Shown one piece after another: positions 1 to 10,794 of a stretch of 64,000 nucleotides of DNA (positions within the stretch are counted from its first letter, which is position 1; each line of letters begins with the position of its first letter). Origin of the DNA: Haematobia irritans (Eukaryota > Arthropoda > Insecta > Diptera > Muscidae); NCBI RefSeq assembly GCF_050003625.1, contig NC_134398.1, positions 70,874,891-70,938,890 of the forward strand. The letters are read 5' to 3'. Under the pieces are notes generated by a model that had not been told where the DNA came from, did not search any database, and saw only the letters and a program-made list of their open reading frames with translations. Both the position numbers and the translations under genes were made by a program.

Positions 1-47
1 TCTCTTCATTGTTGAAAATGAACGTTCGGATGAGCACGTAGTAACTG

Positions 48-680
48 CAGGGATGGAAAATGCAGTACTATAGTACTTTTTTCAAACCTTTTTCACCCCG
101 GTCAGTACTGTAGTACCCCCGTGAATGATTTAGTACCTTTTGTGTAGACATTTTTGAGTCGATATCAGATTTATGGTACAATAGCTTTGACAAAATATTT
201 TAATATTTTGAGAAAGTATTTATCAACCTTATTTGCTAATAGTCTTTTACAAATATGGCAAAACAGACATGTTCATGTGGGAAGAAAATCTCGATTTTGT
301 AAGACATAGGTAAAAACAGGATTTTATTGAACTTCAAGAAAGTTTTAGTCGAAAAAAGAATGCGATTCTATATTATCGATTTTTTATTTCGGTAGAAAAT
401 GTTGTCAAAATTTTATTTCTATATAGAATTTTTGCAAAAGTTTATTTTTATAGAAAATTTTGTCAAAATTTTATTTCAATTGAAAATTTTGTCAAAATTT
501 TATTTCAATTGAAAATTTTGTAAAAATTTTATTTCTATAGGAAATTTTTGCAAAATTTTATTTCTATAGAAAATTTTGTCAAAATTTTATTTTCTTTAAA
601 ATTCAGTCTCTCGACAATAATCTTTCCGCTCAAAAAATACCTTGTTTGTACTTTCTTAAAAATTGTATTTTCCATCCCTG
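48..680. mobile_element. Non-autonomous hAT-like TIR element with 8-bp TSD
   Basis: The ends are inverted: CAGGGATGGAAAATGCA at the left, and the right end reads in reverse complement CAGGGATGGAAAATACA. The flanks 40-47 and 681-688 are the same 8 bases, AGTAACTG, as hAT-superfamily transposases produce. No transposase remains inside. About 360-600 is filled with a degenerate ~30-bp AT-rich repeat around the words TTTCTATAGAAAATTTTG and TCAAAATTTTATTTC. The superfamily call is inferred from TSD length and TIR form only. Confidence 0.75.
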
Positions 681-959
681 AGTAACTGGCAAAGTGACCA
701 AAATTTTTAAAAGAATATGCACGTTTGGAAATATCTCTTTATTGCTTCCATCCCTGAATTAGGCAGGTTTTTTCGCAGGTTTTGCGCCATTTCATTTACA
801 CTTGTGTGTTTGGCTGTTTCGTTGTTGTTGCTATGGCCAAGTTTTATAGGTAAGCGTTTTTCAAAATAAAACCTCCAGCTTTTCTTCAACATCTTCGGTA
901 AGATTTTTCTATGCAGCTAAAAATATATATTTATTTATATAAAAATATTCATTCATTTC

Positions 960-1001
960 GGGGGGGGGGGGGGGGTTTGATCCCCCTCATCCCCCCCCTG
1001 A
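960..1001. repeat. Poly-G tract followed by C-rich stretch
   Basis: Sixteen consecutive G residues (960-975) are followed after a short spacer by two C-rich runs. The G run could pair with the C runs or form a G-quadruplex. It is striking in a strongly AT-rich neighbourhood and may also be an assembly weak point. Confidence 0.7.
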
Positions 1002-1015
1002 ATACGGCCTTGGAA

Positions 1016-1225
1016 AGGTGTGAGGGAAAATGCAATTAGACAGAAAAGATTGTTTTTTTTTTTTTGTTGAGTTAGTCTTTATGAAATTGTTTTTTCATGC
1101 TGGAAAAAATAAGCGTTTATCACAAAAAGTATATACTTTTCATCCAAATAAACTTAGCATAGAAGACGCATTTCTCTAATATAAAGTTTTTTTTTCCTTG
1201 TCCAAAAGTCTTGGGTTGTGGTAGC
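1016..1225. mobile_element. Joined fragments of MITE families C and A
   Basis: 1016-1150 resembles the right part of the family C element seen at 43720-43850 (GTGAGGGAAAATGCAATTAG, then TATCACAAAAAGTATATACTTTT). Without a gap it runs into 1150-1225, which matches the left part of family A (CTTAGCATAGAAGACGCATT, then CCTTGTCCAAAAGTC). Neither fragment has a recognisable terminus, so this is an old recombinant or deletion product. Confidence 0.55.
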
Positions 1226-1334
1226 AGTTGTCAATGTCAATATATAGTTTTATTTCTTAAAATTGTCTTCTAAATTGTAAGTTAGTTTCTTTATTATAAG
1301 TGAATGTTCGAAATCTGATATACATAAAATAAAA

Positions 1335-1730
1335 CTGTGGTTAAGTTGTGCCAAATTGGCGGAGAAGCGATGAATGTAATATGAACTTGTCATTGGACGG
1401 ATGTCCACCATTTCAACAGACGTTGCACTGAATTTGCATCACTTCTTAAGGTGTGATCCGAATTCAGTGTTATGAATGTGAATTAAAAAATTGTGCGATA
1501 TTTTCCCAAATAAATAATTTTTATAATTGTTTATGATTTTTAATGCATTCTAAGGCTTGTCTGCAACGATTTTTCTAGAATGGACTTAGCATTTTTGCGG
1601 CAAAATTTGACTAATTTGTGTCATTTTATTAATTCGTACTCTTGTTTTATTTAAACTATTGGAAAAAATAATTAAAATTACCCATTAAAATATGAAAAAA
1701 ATGTATTAAAAAAACTTCCTGTGTACACAC
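1335..1730 (+). repeat. Dispersed repeat also present at about 54395-54795
   Basis: This stretch aligns by eye over about 400 bp with 54395-54795. Shared words include GCAGTTGTGCC/GAAGCGATGAAT, CCATTTCAACAG, CGTTGCACTGAATTTGC and AAAATTACCCATTA. The later copy is flanked by TACCCAGCAAAAAA, a terminus also seen on the element at 30575-31624, so this is probably the body of a TIR element of that group with its ends lost here. Confidence 0.5.
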
Positions 1731-2392
1731 AAAAAAAGTGTCTCGTGAATTGAAGCAGATTTTTACAACAATTTATTACAAGAATTTTTCAGAATTTTAG
1801 TTCACTTTTCGTATCTTCAACGAAAAGGAAATTTCACAAATTTTACGTAGCAATAGTTTAGTTCATGGCCTACAAAATACGATGGAAATTTCCTTAAAAA
1901 TGTTGTTAACTGGTAGTTAAAAATTCATTTGTCATACTATAAAACTACTTGTGAAATGTAAAGTAGTTTGTAAATAATAAGTGCAATTTACTATAAGATA
2001 TTTTTGCATGAGAAGATATTTTTTCACGAAAAATGAACTTGAAAACGGATAGCAATTTCTTACTGACAATTCCTATAGTTAATAGTAGTTCGTAGAACAT
2101 TTCTCAATGTAATATTTATAGTTCACATGTAATTAAATTTATGAACAATTTCGTCAAAAATGGTTAGATACAATTTCATGAAATTTTTGCTAATTTTAAG
2201 TTTAACGTTTCATCGTTCTTAGACTGATATACGAGTATTGTTTTTAGAGTAAATTGTAGACATATGCGATGAACTAATGCAGATTACAGAGATCTTTCTC
2301 GGCGAAGTGGAATGTGATTAGTGTAAAGATGATGTTACTCGAATTTTGTTTGAGAGTGAGAGTATGCATTGAGAGCAATGCAATAATAAGAA
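1731..2392. other. AT-rich spacer, no gene seen
   Basis: Begins with CACAAAAAAAGTG, which resembles a family E MITE end, and contains TTAGTTCA-type words common in that family. I could not find a matching second end or any coding potential. Confidence 0.3.
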
Positions 2393-2469
2393 ATGGTAGC
2401 GAGATTTCCACATTAATTTTTATTTTCCATGTCCTTATATAGGTACATTTTGATCCAATGTCAATCTCT

Positions 2470-3103
2470 CTATATTTTATCTCCGTAAAAACTCGAAGAA
2501 TCTCTCGTTTTGTTTTATACTTACTCTACAAACTAAAAATAAGGTATTTACAGAAATTATGCGTTTCATATTTGCTTCATCATATATTAATTTGCAACTC
2601 GGGTTTTTATATATCCCATCACTCGTTCTTCTCCTCTTGAGGCCAAGGCAATATGCCAGCATTTTTCTTTTAAATCTCCTTATCAGTTCCATTTGGTGTG
2701 ATGAGATCGTATACCACATTGGTAAAGCATAGACAATCACCGGTCTCACTATTTGTCTGTATATTGCCAAGCGAACTTCCTTGGACAAGCCTTCTCTTCT
2801 TCGTAGGATATGTTGATATATCGTAAAAACCTTTGCCAGTATTTTCTTCCCATGTCCTGTGAATGTCAGGTTTTGTTGGAATTCTACTCGTATGTATCTC
2901 ATTTCTTCATTAGTCTCTACAGGTGTTCCATTTATCAAAATATTTGGGATATATTTTCTGGCGTTTTTATATATTTTTTCTTCAATCCTTTTAACATGAT
3001 CGTAGAACATTTTTCTTTGTTTAGTCGTAATTTCCATTTCTCGAAGTATCTTACCAATTCCTGTAAATATGATTTTATTCGAGCCCTTGGATGCGTAGCT
3101 GTA
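2470..3103 (-). pseudogene. Reverse transcriptase C-terminal part, Jockey-type LINE (3' of nested insertion)
   Basis: Reading on the minus strand from the TSD at 3103, the protein continues directly from the YADD segment on the far side of the nested LINE: TATH|PRARIKSYLQEL, then FEKWKLRLNKEKC, then the thumb-like part with VRLAIYRQIVRPVIVYALPMW. The C-terminus carries YDEANMKRI, a stretch I associate with Jockey-group ORF2 ends. There is at least one frameshift (after ...LGLKR) and a termination near 2477. The chain resumes in frame when the nested element and one TSD copy are removed, which is good evidence that both halves were one ORF2. Confidence 0.8.
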
Positions 3104-3121
3104 GGTTAGGTTAGGTTAGGT
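3104..3121 (-). repeat. (TAACC)n 3' tail of the I-type LINE
   Basis: Three and a half tandem GGTTA units (plus strand) lie exactly between the TSD and the unique 3' end of the element. The same tail occurs on the SINEs at 42220 and 61145. It is a retrotransposon tail, not telomeric repeat. Confidence 0.75.
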
Positions 3122-3179
3122 TAAAGTGGCAGCCCGATTAAGATTCAGGCTCACTTAGACTATTCAGTCCATTCTAGTT

Positions 3180-4345
3180 TTAACCGCTGAACCTGCTTGA
3201 TTTTTTTTCTTTGTTGAACCGACCAGATTGTTCCAAAAACATTAGCAGACTGCTTAAGATAACGTTTTCCAGATCCGCCAGTAATCTGAAGCTATATGCT
3301 CCTAAAAGTTGTTTGCGCTTTACTTCGCGCCAATAGTTTTTGCAAAATCGCCTATCAGGCAGCGACCCGTTATAGCAGATATCAGGAGTGATATCTGACG
3401 TCTCGAGAACACTAGCATATCTAGTGTGCGGTTTAAGCTTAAATGGGGCCATATTTGCTTGGTGTCGTTACAGCCCTTGCAATTCTCCCATCGAACATTT
3501 GCCATCATAACAGCCTTCTCACGCAGCATGAGCTTGCAGGTAGCCAGGGGCATACCAACAGATTCTAGTTCCCCTGGAATATGTAAAGTAGTCCCTAGCC
3601 TTGCCAACTCATCCGCTTCGCACTTTCCCGGTATGTTCCTATGGCCAGGCACCCATATTAGGTGAATATTGTACTGCTCAGCCATCTCATTGAGAGATTT
3701 GCGGCAGTCGATGGCCGTTTTCGAGTTGAGGAACACAGAGTCCAAGGATTTTATTGCAGTCTGAGTATATATTAATGTCCACATTTTTTGGAACATTACT
3801 TCTCAGCCAATTCGCCACCTCTCTTATTGCTAATATTTCAGCCTGAAAAACACTACAGTGATTAGGTAATCTTTTCGCTATTCGAAGTTCCAGATCATTA
3901 CAATATACTCCGAAACCCAATTGTCCATCCAATTTGGAGCCATCAGTGTAGAAATCTATTCTTTATTCCCCGGGGTCTGTGTGCACCACGTCTCACTGTT
4001 GGGGATGAGAGTCTCAAACTTTTTGTCGAAAAGTGGACTCGCCAAAGTGTAATCCACTACGTTAGGCACATCTGGCATTATTTTGAGGACCGAACTGTGA
4101 CCATAACTTTTTTCCGACCACAGCGATAGCTCGCGCAACCGCACAGCCGTTATTGCAGCTGACTGTTTGGCCAAAATGTCTAAAGGCAAGAGATGCAACA
4201 TGACATTAAGGGAATTTGTTCCTGTCTTGCTGAATGCGCCTGAGATACACAAACACGCCATACGCTGAACTTTGTCTAAACTTGTTGGCTGGTGAAGTGC
4301 CGACCACCAGACTACAACACCATATAGCATTATAGGTCTACCCCA
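3180..4345 (-). pseudogene. I-type LINE ORF2 C-terminal half: post-RT connection and RNase H
   Basis: The minus-strand reading starts with LYGVVVWWSALHQP and SLDKVQRMACL, the conserved stretch just after the RT domain in I-type elements. RNase H follows with its four acidic positions recognisable: DGQLGFGVYC, FQAEILAIREV, NIYSD and CEADELARLG, with VPGHRNIPG just before the last. Between NIYSD and QTAIKSLDSV the frame shifts near 3755-3765, where I infer a small deletion. The protein ends near 3180. RNase H removes the RNA strand during element reverse transcription. Inactive because of the frameshift and the missing RT. Confidence 0.8.
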
Positions 4346-5270
4346 GCCTCAGTTCTCGCTTGTATCCTCTCAGATTCTTCTTGTAAGCGTCCCAATCCTC
4401 AGGGGCTCTAGTGGACTTTGCCTTGTTAAAGAGCCTCCTGCAGGATTTCCTCATATTACTTAATTCCGTAGACCACCATGGTGGTCGGTTTTCCCCCTTG
4501 GCTTCCCTCTAGGGCATGAAGCTTTCAGTGAGATGTTGAAGGCCTTAGTAATCCGCTCCACTGCGTGTTCGATATCTTGCACATTTCTCATATTTGTGTC
4601 TGTTATTTCCGGTATCATCATATTGAACGATTCCCTATACCTATTCCAATCAGCTTTCCTAACATTTGGCGGAAATATGGTCTTGGTGGTATGAACATCA
4701 AATTTGAAACTGATGTAGCGATGATCTGAGAAGCTGTGTTCACTTAAAACCTGCCACTCAGATATCATTTCATTCAGTTCTTGCGAGGCCAAGGTGATGT
4801 CCAAAACCTCTTGCCTGTTTTTAGTGACAAAGGTTGGGGCATCTCCCTTGCTGCAGACTACCAGATTAGTACGCAAAATAAACTCTATTAGCGACTCTCC
4901 TCTTGCATTAGTATCACTACTTCTCCATATACTATGATGCGCATTCGCATCGCATCCCATAATGAGTTTCGTCTTTGTTTTCAGTGACTCCTCAACTAAG
5001 GTCTTAACGGCACATGGAGGCATCTCCCTGTCATGTCCCATGTAGACCGAAGATACCCAATATTTGCATTTGCCTATTTCTAAATTGGCAACGACAGTGT
5101 CTGCATTGCACATTGAAGGAAGCAGAAACAAGTTAAGCTCGTTTTTAGCAATTATACAGGCTCGATTTACATCATTACCAGTATACTGCAATAGTTTGAA
5201 CCCCGGAGTACTTAATTCACATATTTTGTTTCTATAAACGTATGGTTATTGAATAAGAACTATGTCTATG
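4346..5270 (-). pseudogene. I-type LINE ORF2 N-terminal half: AP-type endonuclease, then abrupt loss of RT
   Basis: The minus-strand frame gives the endonuclease: CELSTPGFKLLQY, YWVSSVYMGHDRE, then GCDANAHHSIW (the Asp/Asn/His catalytic cluster), DITLAS and SDHRYISF (the SDH motif). This enzyme nicks the target DNA to prime insertion. After the stretch corresponding to 4346-4400 (KNLRGYKREL) the sequence jumps to the post-RT LYGVVVWW at about 4340, so hundreds of RT residues are absent. The open part is 243 codons (4460-5191) and can be read upstream to about 5270 with stops. Confidence 0.82.
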
Positions 5271-5299
5271 TCCCCTTTCATCAGGAGAACTTTTCAGGC

Positions 5300-6514
5300 A
5301 GCACATGCAGCCTTACAATGATGAAGATTTATCTGGAGGATCCGTAGGACCATCGAGATTTTCAACAACCGTCACATCAGCCATTTCAATCGAGTCATCA
5401 AGAATGTCCTCTTCAGAGATCTCGGTGACTCTCGCAATAACCATAGGTTCAACTTTGGTGAGTTCTGAGGCAGTAGAAACTTCCTCACGCATACGGCATC
5501 TATCCATGTCTTCAACTTTGGTATCTCCCTCGACTTCGCAAGAGGATCCGCTTACTTCTGATTCAGACAGAGGCTTGTCCATTTGAATCCTTTAGCTGAT
5601 CGTTTTTATACACCTTCATTTGGATATAATGAAACCCATAACATACACGGCCCTGAGACTTTGCTAGATGTGGCAAATACTGAGTGGATAATGTGGTCCA
5701 TCCACTTCATCCAAACGGCCAACCTTCCAATCAGCTGTTGGAAGATCTGGATTGCATCGTTTCAGTCTATTTAAAATAGATTCAGGGTCAGAAGGATTTG
5801 CAGGTATCCACGCATGTGCTCTAGGTCTAGCCGGTATGTCTTTCTTCTCGACTAACTCTAGAGCAGCTCCTTCCCAAACTTCACCAATTAGTATCAGAGC
5901 AGCTTTTAAACATTCTATAGACCTCTGGTCCTCAAATGCGACTAGCTTAAATCGTCCTTGATACCAACCAGCCTCTTGGTGTCGAGGATCTGGGCCGCGA
6001 AACTTTTCCAGCATCTGTGAGTAGACGACAGACAGAGCATTCTCAATTTCCCCTCATTTTTGCTTTGGAACCATACCGTCCAATGCTCCTTTATTAATGA
6101 TAGTCATCACAAGGCTGTCTTTAGCAACTGAGGCAAACGATCGTTGATTTCTTTTGGATGGCAGCTCATCCGGCGATAGTTCCCTTTTTCCAGTCTCAAG
6201 AATTCCTTGAACCCATTTTAAGGAATCGCTTTGTTTAGCCGACAGCGTGCTTGGGTCGACTGATCCTAACTTCTTTAGGATAAACAAAGCATTTCTGCGT
6301 TCCTTGAATCTCTTCGTGAGGGATTACCTCCTTTTGATGTCGTTACCTTAGAAAAAGTTAGACTTGTCAGAGTATCCCCACCTATCGATCCGTCTACAGG
6401 TCGACTAATTGGGCCTAACTCTTGGTCATTGCCCAGATTTATAACTCCAGTCGATACCCGTCCACTGGGCCCTGAAGTTAGCAACCCAGTGGATGACTTG
6501 GAATTTCGCTGCAT
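5300..6514 (-). pseudogene. I-type LINE ORF1 (RNA-binding protein), frameshifted
   Basis: Four consecutive minus-strand blocks make one protein broken by frameshifts: 6275-6514 starting MQRNSKSSTGLL, 6054-6287 with LKWVQGILETGK, 5664-6014 with GPDPRHQEAGWYQGRFKL and WIPANPSDPESILNRLKRCN, and an acidic Ser/Glu-rich tail 5313-5582. The W-rich block resembles the domain seen in many I/Loa ORF1 proteins (DUF4780-like; recalled, not searched). ORF1 normally coats element RNA. I cannot see CCHC knuckles here. Confidence 0.65.
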
Positions 6515-6635
6515 GGTGGCTTAATATCCCACCACACTTGAAATTCTTAGTAGGTACCTATTACGATGAGTTTATCCGCTATTGAAAAACACGTCCGTTC
6601 CGTTCGACGGTTGAATAGAGAAATGCGTAGCTGTA

Positions 6636-7480
6636 ACAAGTATATCATCTGCGTATATTATTATTCGCTGGTCTCTATGCGGTTCTGGTATATCGGCGAG
6701 AAAGATATTGTATAGTACAGGACCTAGCACAGAGCCTTGTGGCACCCCTGCTCTGACATTAATGCGTGTGTGGTAGACGTGCCTCTTCTAAAACCGTTTT
6801 GGAAACTACTTAGGACATTCGCCTCCTCTATTTTATCATTTATTCTTTCGAGTATGAAAATTTCGAAAATTTCGTTTGGCTTTATAAGTCTGATCGGTGT
6901 TTGAATGGAATTCCCAATCATAGTACCATCGGTCATAAAGTTTTCTCCAAATACGGTCATATTTCCCAGTCTTGGTCTCTCCTCCATCATTGGTATTTCA
7001 TTATTGGAAACATCGGCCACTCTGGTCGGAATCTCAGCAAATTCCTCTGCAAGAATATCCGCTTTACCCTTATCAGATTCCATCCTGCGTCCTTGCTGGT
7101 CAATAAAAATACCTGTTTTCTGTCTGGCTCGAACTTGGTCTGACCTTATATTTTCTAATCTTTTAATGAATTCACTCTCTTCAAATTTCTATATTTTCTG
7201 TTTAATGATGTTATCTGAATTTCTTACCATAGTTCCAAGGGTTATTTCCAGCTGGGGGTCCATTGTTCTATATCTTCTTCTTCGCAATGTTTTCTTTTGA
7301 TTTATAAGATCAATTAAATGTTGACGCAGTTCAATTAAAAATCCATCTATGGGTGAGATTTTTGGTATGCTGTGGCTGATTGCTGTATCGATCTCCTCTG
7401 GCTGCATTCCTCTATCCAAGGGCTGTTCAATTCTTGAAATATTCTCATTTAGAACTCTATTGAACTCTGCTGTCCTCATA
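6636..7480 (-). pseudogene. Jockey-type LINE reverse transcriptase, N-terminal and catalytic part
   Basis: On the minus strand the chain runs from FLIELRQHLIDLINQKKT and LRRRRYRTMD (7189-7479) through an RT finger region with FQNGFRRGTSTTHAL (6724-7083) to GVPQGSVLGPVLYNIFLADI and then YADD at 6644-6655, the catalytic aspartates of the polymerase. Frameshifts separate the blocks. The reading is cut four residues after YADD by the TSD of the nested I-type LINE. Confidence 0.82.
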
Positions 7481-7506
7481 TTCTTATAGTCATATATCTC
7501 TTTCGC

Positions 7507-8150
7507 CTATTGCCTCTCAATATTCCCGATAGTCACTTCCATCATAATTGCCCTATGATCTAAGTCATAGTCCATTGTGGTTACACTCCTGTCCGCCTGT
7601 CCTATGTCAGATAATTCTAGTCCAGTTGTTGTCATAAATATATGTATATATGACTCCGTGTTCGCAGATATCCGAGTCGGTCCATTCGTCGGTCTAACCA
7701 CAATGGACGGATGCCCCTCAAGCCATTCCTGTAGTATTCCACCACTGCTATTCACTACATCACCACCCCGCATAGTACGCATTTAGGTCCGTCCCTATGG
7801 TAGCCTCATCATTCATATTCGTAATGATTTCTAAATCCATTTCGGCAATTGCGTCCCTCGGTCATAAATATAATGACATAACGACCATCCTCCTGCCACC
7901 CAGTCCTTGTATCCCTATAGCAGTCCCTTCAATACCCATGAGTCCTATTTCTATCTTGTCGCACTTAAAATAATCCTTAATCATAAAAGCCGTACCCCCT
8001 CCAGTCCGTCCTATCCTATTTTGTCTAAAAATCCTGTATCCATTTATACCAAAATTATGTTTAATATTCATTTTATGTTCTGCTATCAAAGGTATGTCTA
8101 GTTTATTCCTATCTACAAATAGTCGTAAGTAGTGTCTCTTATGTCTTTAT
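7507..8150 (-). pseudogene. Jockey-type LINE endonuclease domain
   Basis: Reading the minus strand, 7862-8089 gives the N-terminal half (IAEHKM with the probable catalytic Glu, then GYRIFRQNR and TGGGTAFMI). A shifted frame near 7775-7800 gives GTDLNAYYA, the expected Asp-Leu-Asn motif. 7507-7782 gives the C-terminal half ending DYDLDHRAIM, the SDH-equivalent position. At least two frameshifts and a stop upstream of IAEHKM inactivate it. Confidence 0.75.
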
Positions 8151-8443
8151 ACTATTGAATTTACGTTAATAAATATGCATCTCTGGCGATGGCGTTTTCA
8201 TCAATTGACGGACCAAATAATTCCACCCCTTGTCACTGGCAGGGTGGTAACACTAAACATATAATAATAAATATGCATCTCAATCTACCCATTATTAATG
8301 CAATCTTAAACTAAGTATTATACCAAATGTCGCCTGCGTCCTTTCTTCGTCCGTCTGTGAATGTCTCTGCGAAGTATCCTATTCTTTGCATGCAAGTATA
8401 AAAGGCCTTTCCTAACAGTCTCTTGCATTCGCCGTCAAAAATA

Positions 8444-8480
8444 CCGATTGCCTCCTTCAACTATGCAAGGAGGCAATCGG
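8444..8480. repeat. Perfect short hairpin at the end of LINE ORF1
   Basis: CCGATTGCCTCCTT and its reverse complement flank a nine-base loop. It covers the last codons of the Jockey-type ORF1. It may be a later small inverted duplication or an RNA structure between ORF1 and ORF2. Confidence 0.6.
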
Positions 8481-9240
8481 CTCCCTTATCAAACCTCTTT
8501 GTATATTCAATCCTCTATTATCGTCCTCATTGTTATATATTCTCCTCTGAATATTGGGAGCTTCTTCCGTTCTACTCACTCTAGCGGTGTCAGCATATGA
8601 CCTTCCCTGAACAAAAGGTTCTGGTGGTGGTCTTACTTCATTTATCATTGGTACATTTACTTTAGGCACTCTTCTTGCTCTTTCTATCTCTCTTCTTTCG
8701 AGAATTTCCAATCTTATTGGACGTTGCCTGTCATTGGCCACATATCCAGCCCTTGCACAGTTGATGCAAAATACTGGGTTGTTCGGTTTCCTGATGATCT
8801 GTCCAGTTTCTGGATCTGTAACCACGGTCTCCTCGTTCTCATTTCCTCTACCAGGTAATTTGCAATTGCCCGGTCCATGTGACTGGCCACACTTATCGCA
8901 TCTATATGGCATTCGGCAGTTTGACGATATATGCCCATATCGCTGGCAATTTCTGCACTGTTTCAGGCTGTATCTTTTATGGTCGCTAATATATACTTTG
9001 CTATTTATAATATATTGTAGTTTCTTAAATGATTTTACATCTGAATCGCCACTTAGAAGGACGATCCATTGGTCACCCGTAATTTTCTTTATATATTGTA
9101 CATTGACTTTTAATTTTTTCTTATTTATGAAATCCTGTAAGTCTTGGACATCATAAGTTCTGGACAACCCCTCGACGAGAAGGGTATATGGTTTAAGGTT
9201 ATTTATAAAATGATATTAATCTTTCTTCTAAATTTTTTTT
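8457..9240 (-). pseudogene. Jockey-type LINE ORF1 (gag-like, CCHC zinc knuckles)
   Basis: The minus-strand open stretch begins in frame upstream at NLKPYTLLVEG (about 9200) and runs to 8457. It has a gag-like RNA-binding fold region (WIVLLSGDSDVKSFKKL) and then three zinc knuckles: CRNCQRYGHISSNC (intact), CDKCGQSHGPGNC (intact, one residue shorter), and CINCARAGYVANDRQRP, where the His is Tyr and the last Cys is Arg, so the third knuckle is lost. An Arg/Pro-rich tail with RSYADTARV follows. Such proteins bind the element RNA. The apparent start codon in the middle is not meaningful because the frame is open further upstream. Confidence 0.82.
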
Positions 9241-9689
9241 TTTTTTTTTAATTTTACTGTGATCCTCAAGTTGATGTACTTTTAGTTTTATTAAGTTTTT
9301 ATTTATGATTGATCATGAAAATAATTCATGTTCTAATTCCCTTTTTAAATTTTGTACAAATTCTTTCACATTTACTCCATATATTCTAATACTAGGTGGG
9401 CTGGCTTTACCTTTTTCCCAATTGGTGTTTCATTCATTTCTTTTTCTTCTGCCTCATCTACTTCGGCTTCATTTTCCAGTTCTATGATTTTTTGTGTATT
9501 TTCTTCCATTAGTTGCTTTCTTTCTTTTTGATTTGGCCTTTGCTTCATCTTCTTCGGTTTGTCTTAATTTTTCTGGCGCTTATCCTTCGGTATAGCTCCT
9601 TTGCTAATCACCGATCCTGCGATCTCCTCTATTTCCATTTCATTGTTAATATTATAATCTCATTTCTTATTTCACTATTTGTGTCGTTG

Positions 9690-10194
9690 TTAAATATTAT
9701 TATTATATTTTGTTGGATTAGATATGTTGGCACTAATATGGCCTGTAGCCAACTTATTCGTAAGGTCTTGATTTGTTATGGTTAAAATTTCAATTTGTTG
9801 CATAGCTCTAATGTTTTCTTGCTTCATTGTTTCTAGTTGGCGTAATAAATTTTCAATGGCCGCTTGTGCCTTCATCTATTGATACTAATCTTCAGATATC
9901 CACTTTTATTTTTTTTCCACTTTTGTTGTTGGTTTTATTTTTTGATTTTTCCGTGGCATTTTCTTGTTCATAGACCAAGGTCTCAGAACGGGTTTCTAAT
10001 TGGATGTTGTTCATTATGTTATTTGCATAAGTTTCATTTCTGATATTTATATCGCCTTCATTTGATGATGCAATGATTTCATTTGCTTTATTTGCACCCT
10101 CTGGATCTCTATCAGTGTAATAGTTGATTCTAGTGCTTTCTATGCAATTCTCATTTTTAGATATACCAACGGCTCCACCGCTGCAATCTCCCAT
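9690..10194 (-). pseudogene. Jockey-type LINE ORF1 N-terminal region
   Basis: 9892-10194 opens with MGDCSGGAVGISKNEN and is rich in Asn, Glu and Lys. 9690-9875 in another frame reads as a probable coiled coil (AIENLLRQLETMKQEN, then MQQIEILTITN). An N-terminal low-complexity stretch followed by a coiled coil before the knuckles is common in gag-like ORF1 proteins. It is joined to the knuckle region by a frame-disrupted segment (9240-9690). Assignment is by position and composition. Confidence 0.5.
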
Positions 10195-10362
10195 GATGTA
10201 ATTTCGTATAACTTCCTTTTAGTAACAACCACCAAAATGCTTAATAATCACTATGACTTGGTACTTTTCAATTTAGTCAGGGTTTTTCCGCTGTTTTATT
10301 TTAGTTGTTATCACTTCGGCAGCCATTTCACTAGTTAATAATTAATAAAATATGGTAGCGAG

Positions 10363-10790
10363 TGCTGGGTATGTTGTGTATATCTGAGCGTGGGGTTGTT
10401 TTTATTTTTGTTCTTTCAGTGGTTTGTGTGTGTATGTATTTGTTATTCGCGGATGGTTTATTTGGCTGGATGAGGTGTTGTTTTCAATGAAGGCACATGT
10501 GTTTTTGTTGTTGTAGGAATGTTTTGGTTTTGCTTGGTTTTGTTCGCCATGCTTCAGTTGTATAGTTGGCGTTGGCGTGGGCTATTGCATCATTTTAGCA
10601 GGTATGTAACAAAGGAATATAAAGGTATGGAATATTTTAGTTTTTTGAGACATTTATTGGTATTTGTTTATTAAACCGTTTAAATGAAAGTTATTAATAT
10701 TTTAGCGATGGCGAAGTGATGATCGGTAGCTTAGAAAAAAATTATTAAGAATGTTCAATATTTAGGGAAATATGCTGAAATGGAAAGTAT
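10363..10790. other. Spacer, no feature identified
   Basis: GT/TTG-rich sequence outside the LINE TSD, with no open frame of note and no recognisable repeat end. Confidence 0.4.
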
Positions 10791-10794
10791 CTTT

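Larger units (their letters stand above)
3104..6622 (-). mobile_element. I-type non-LTR retrotransposon, internally deleted, nested in Jockey-type LINE
   Basis: Flanked by a 13-bp duplication, ATGCGTAGCTGTA, at 3091-3103 and 6623-6635. On the minus strand it has an untranslated lead (6515-6622), an ORF1 (about 5300-6514, frameshifted), endonuclease, the post-RT connection and an RNase H domain. The 3' end (3104-3119 on the plus strand) is a short GGTTA repeat, i.e. TAACC repeats in element orientation. The whole finger/palm RT domain is missing. At 3.5 kb it is well short of the 5-6 kb expected for a complete I-type element. Confidence 0.85.
2393..10362 (-). mobile_element. Jockey-type non-LTR retrotransposon, decayed, with 11-bp TSD
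   Basis: The element body is 2404-10351. The flanks 2393-2403 and 10352-10362 are the identical 11 bases ATGGTAGCGAG, which I take as the target-site duplication. It lies on the minus strand: 5' UTR at about 10195-10351, gag-like ORF1 at about 8457-10194, then endonuclease (about 7507-8150) and reverse transcriptase (about 6640-7480 continuing at 2470-3103). There is no RNase H domain, which together with the CCHC-knuckle gag fits the Jockey group. Many stops and frameshifts make it inactive. A second LINE (3104-6622) interrupts it. The 3' end lacks a plain poly(A) in what I can see. Confidence 0.8.

Noticed and set aside
3104..3121. Telomeric repeat
   Set aside because: GGTTA units sit between a TSD and a LINE 3' end and recur on SINEs, so they are a retroelement tail.
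5305..5586. Plus-strand Ser/Thr-rich open stretch
   Set aside because: Opposite-strand shadow of the acidic ORF1 tail of the I-type LINE.
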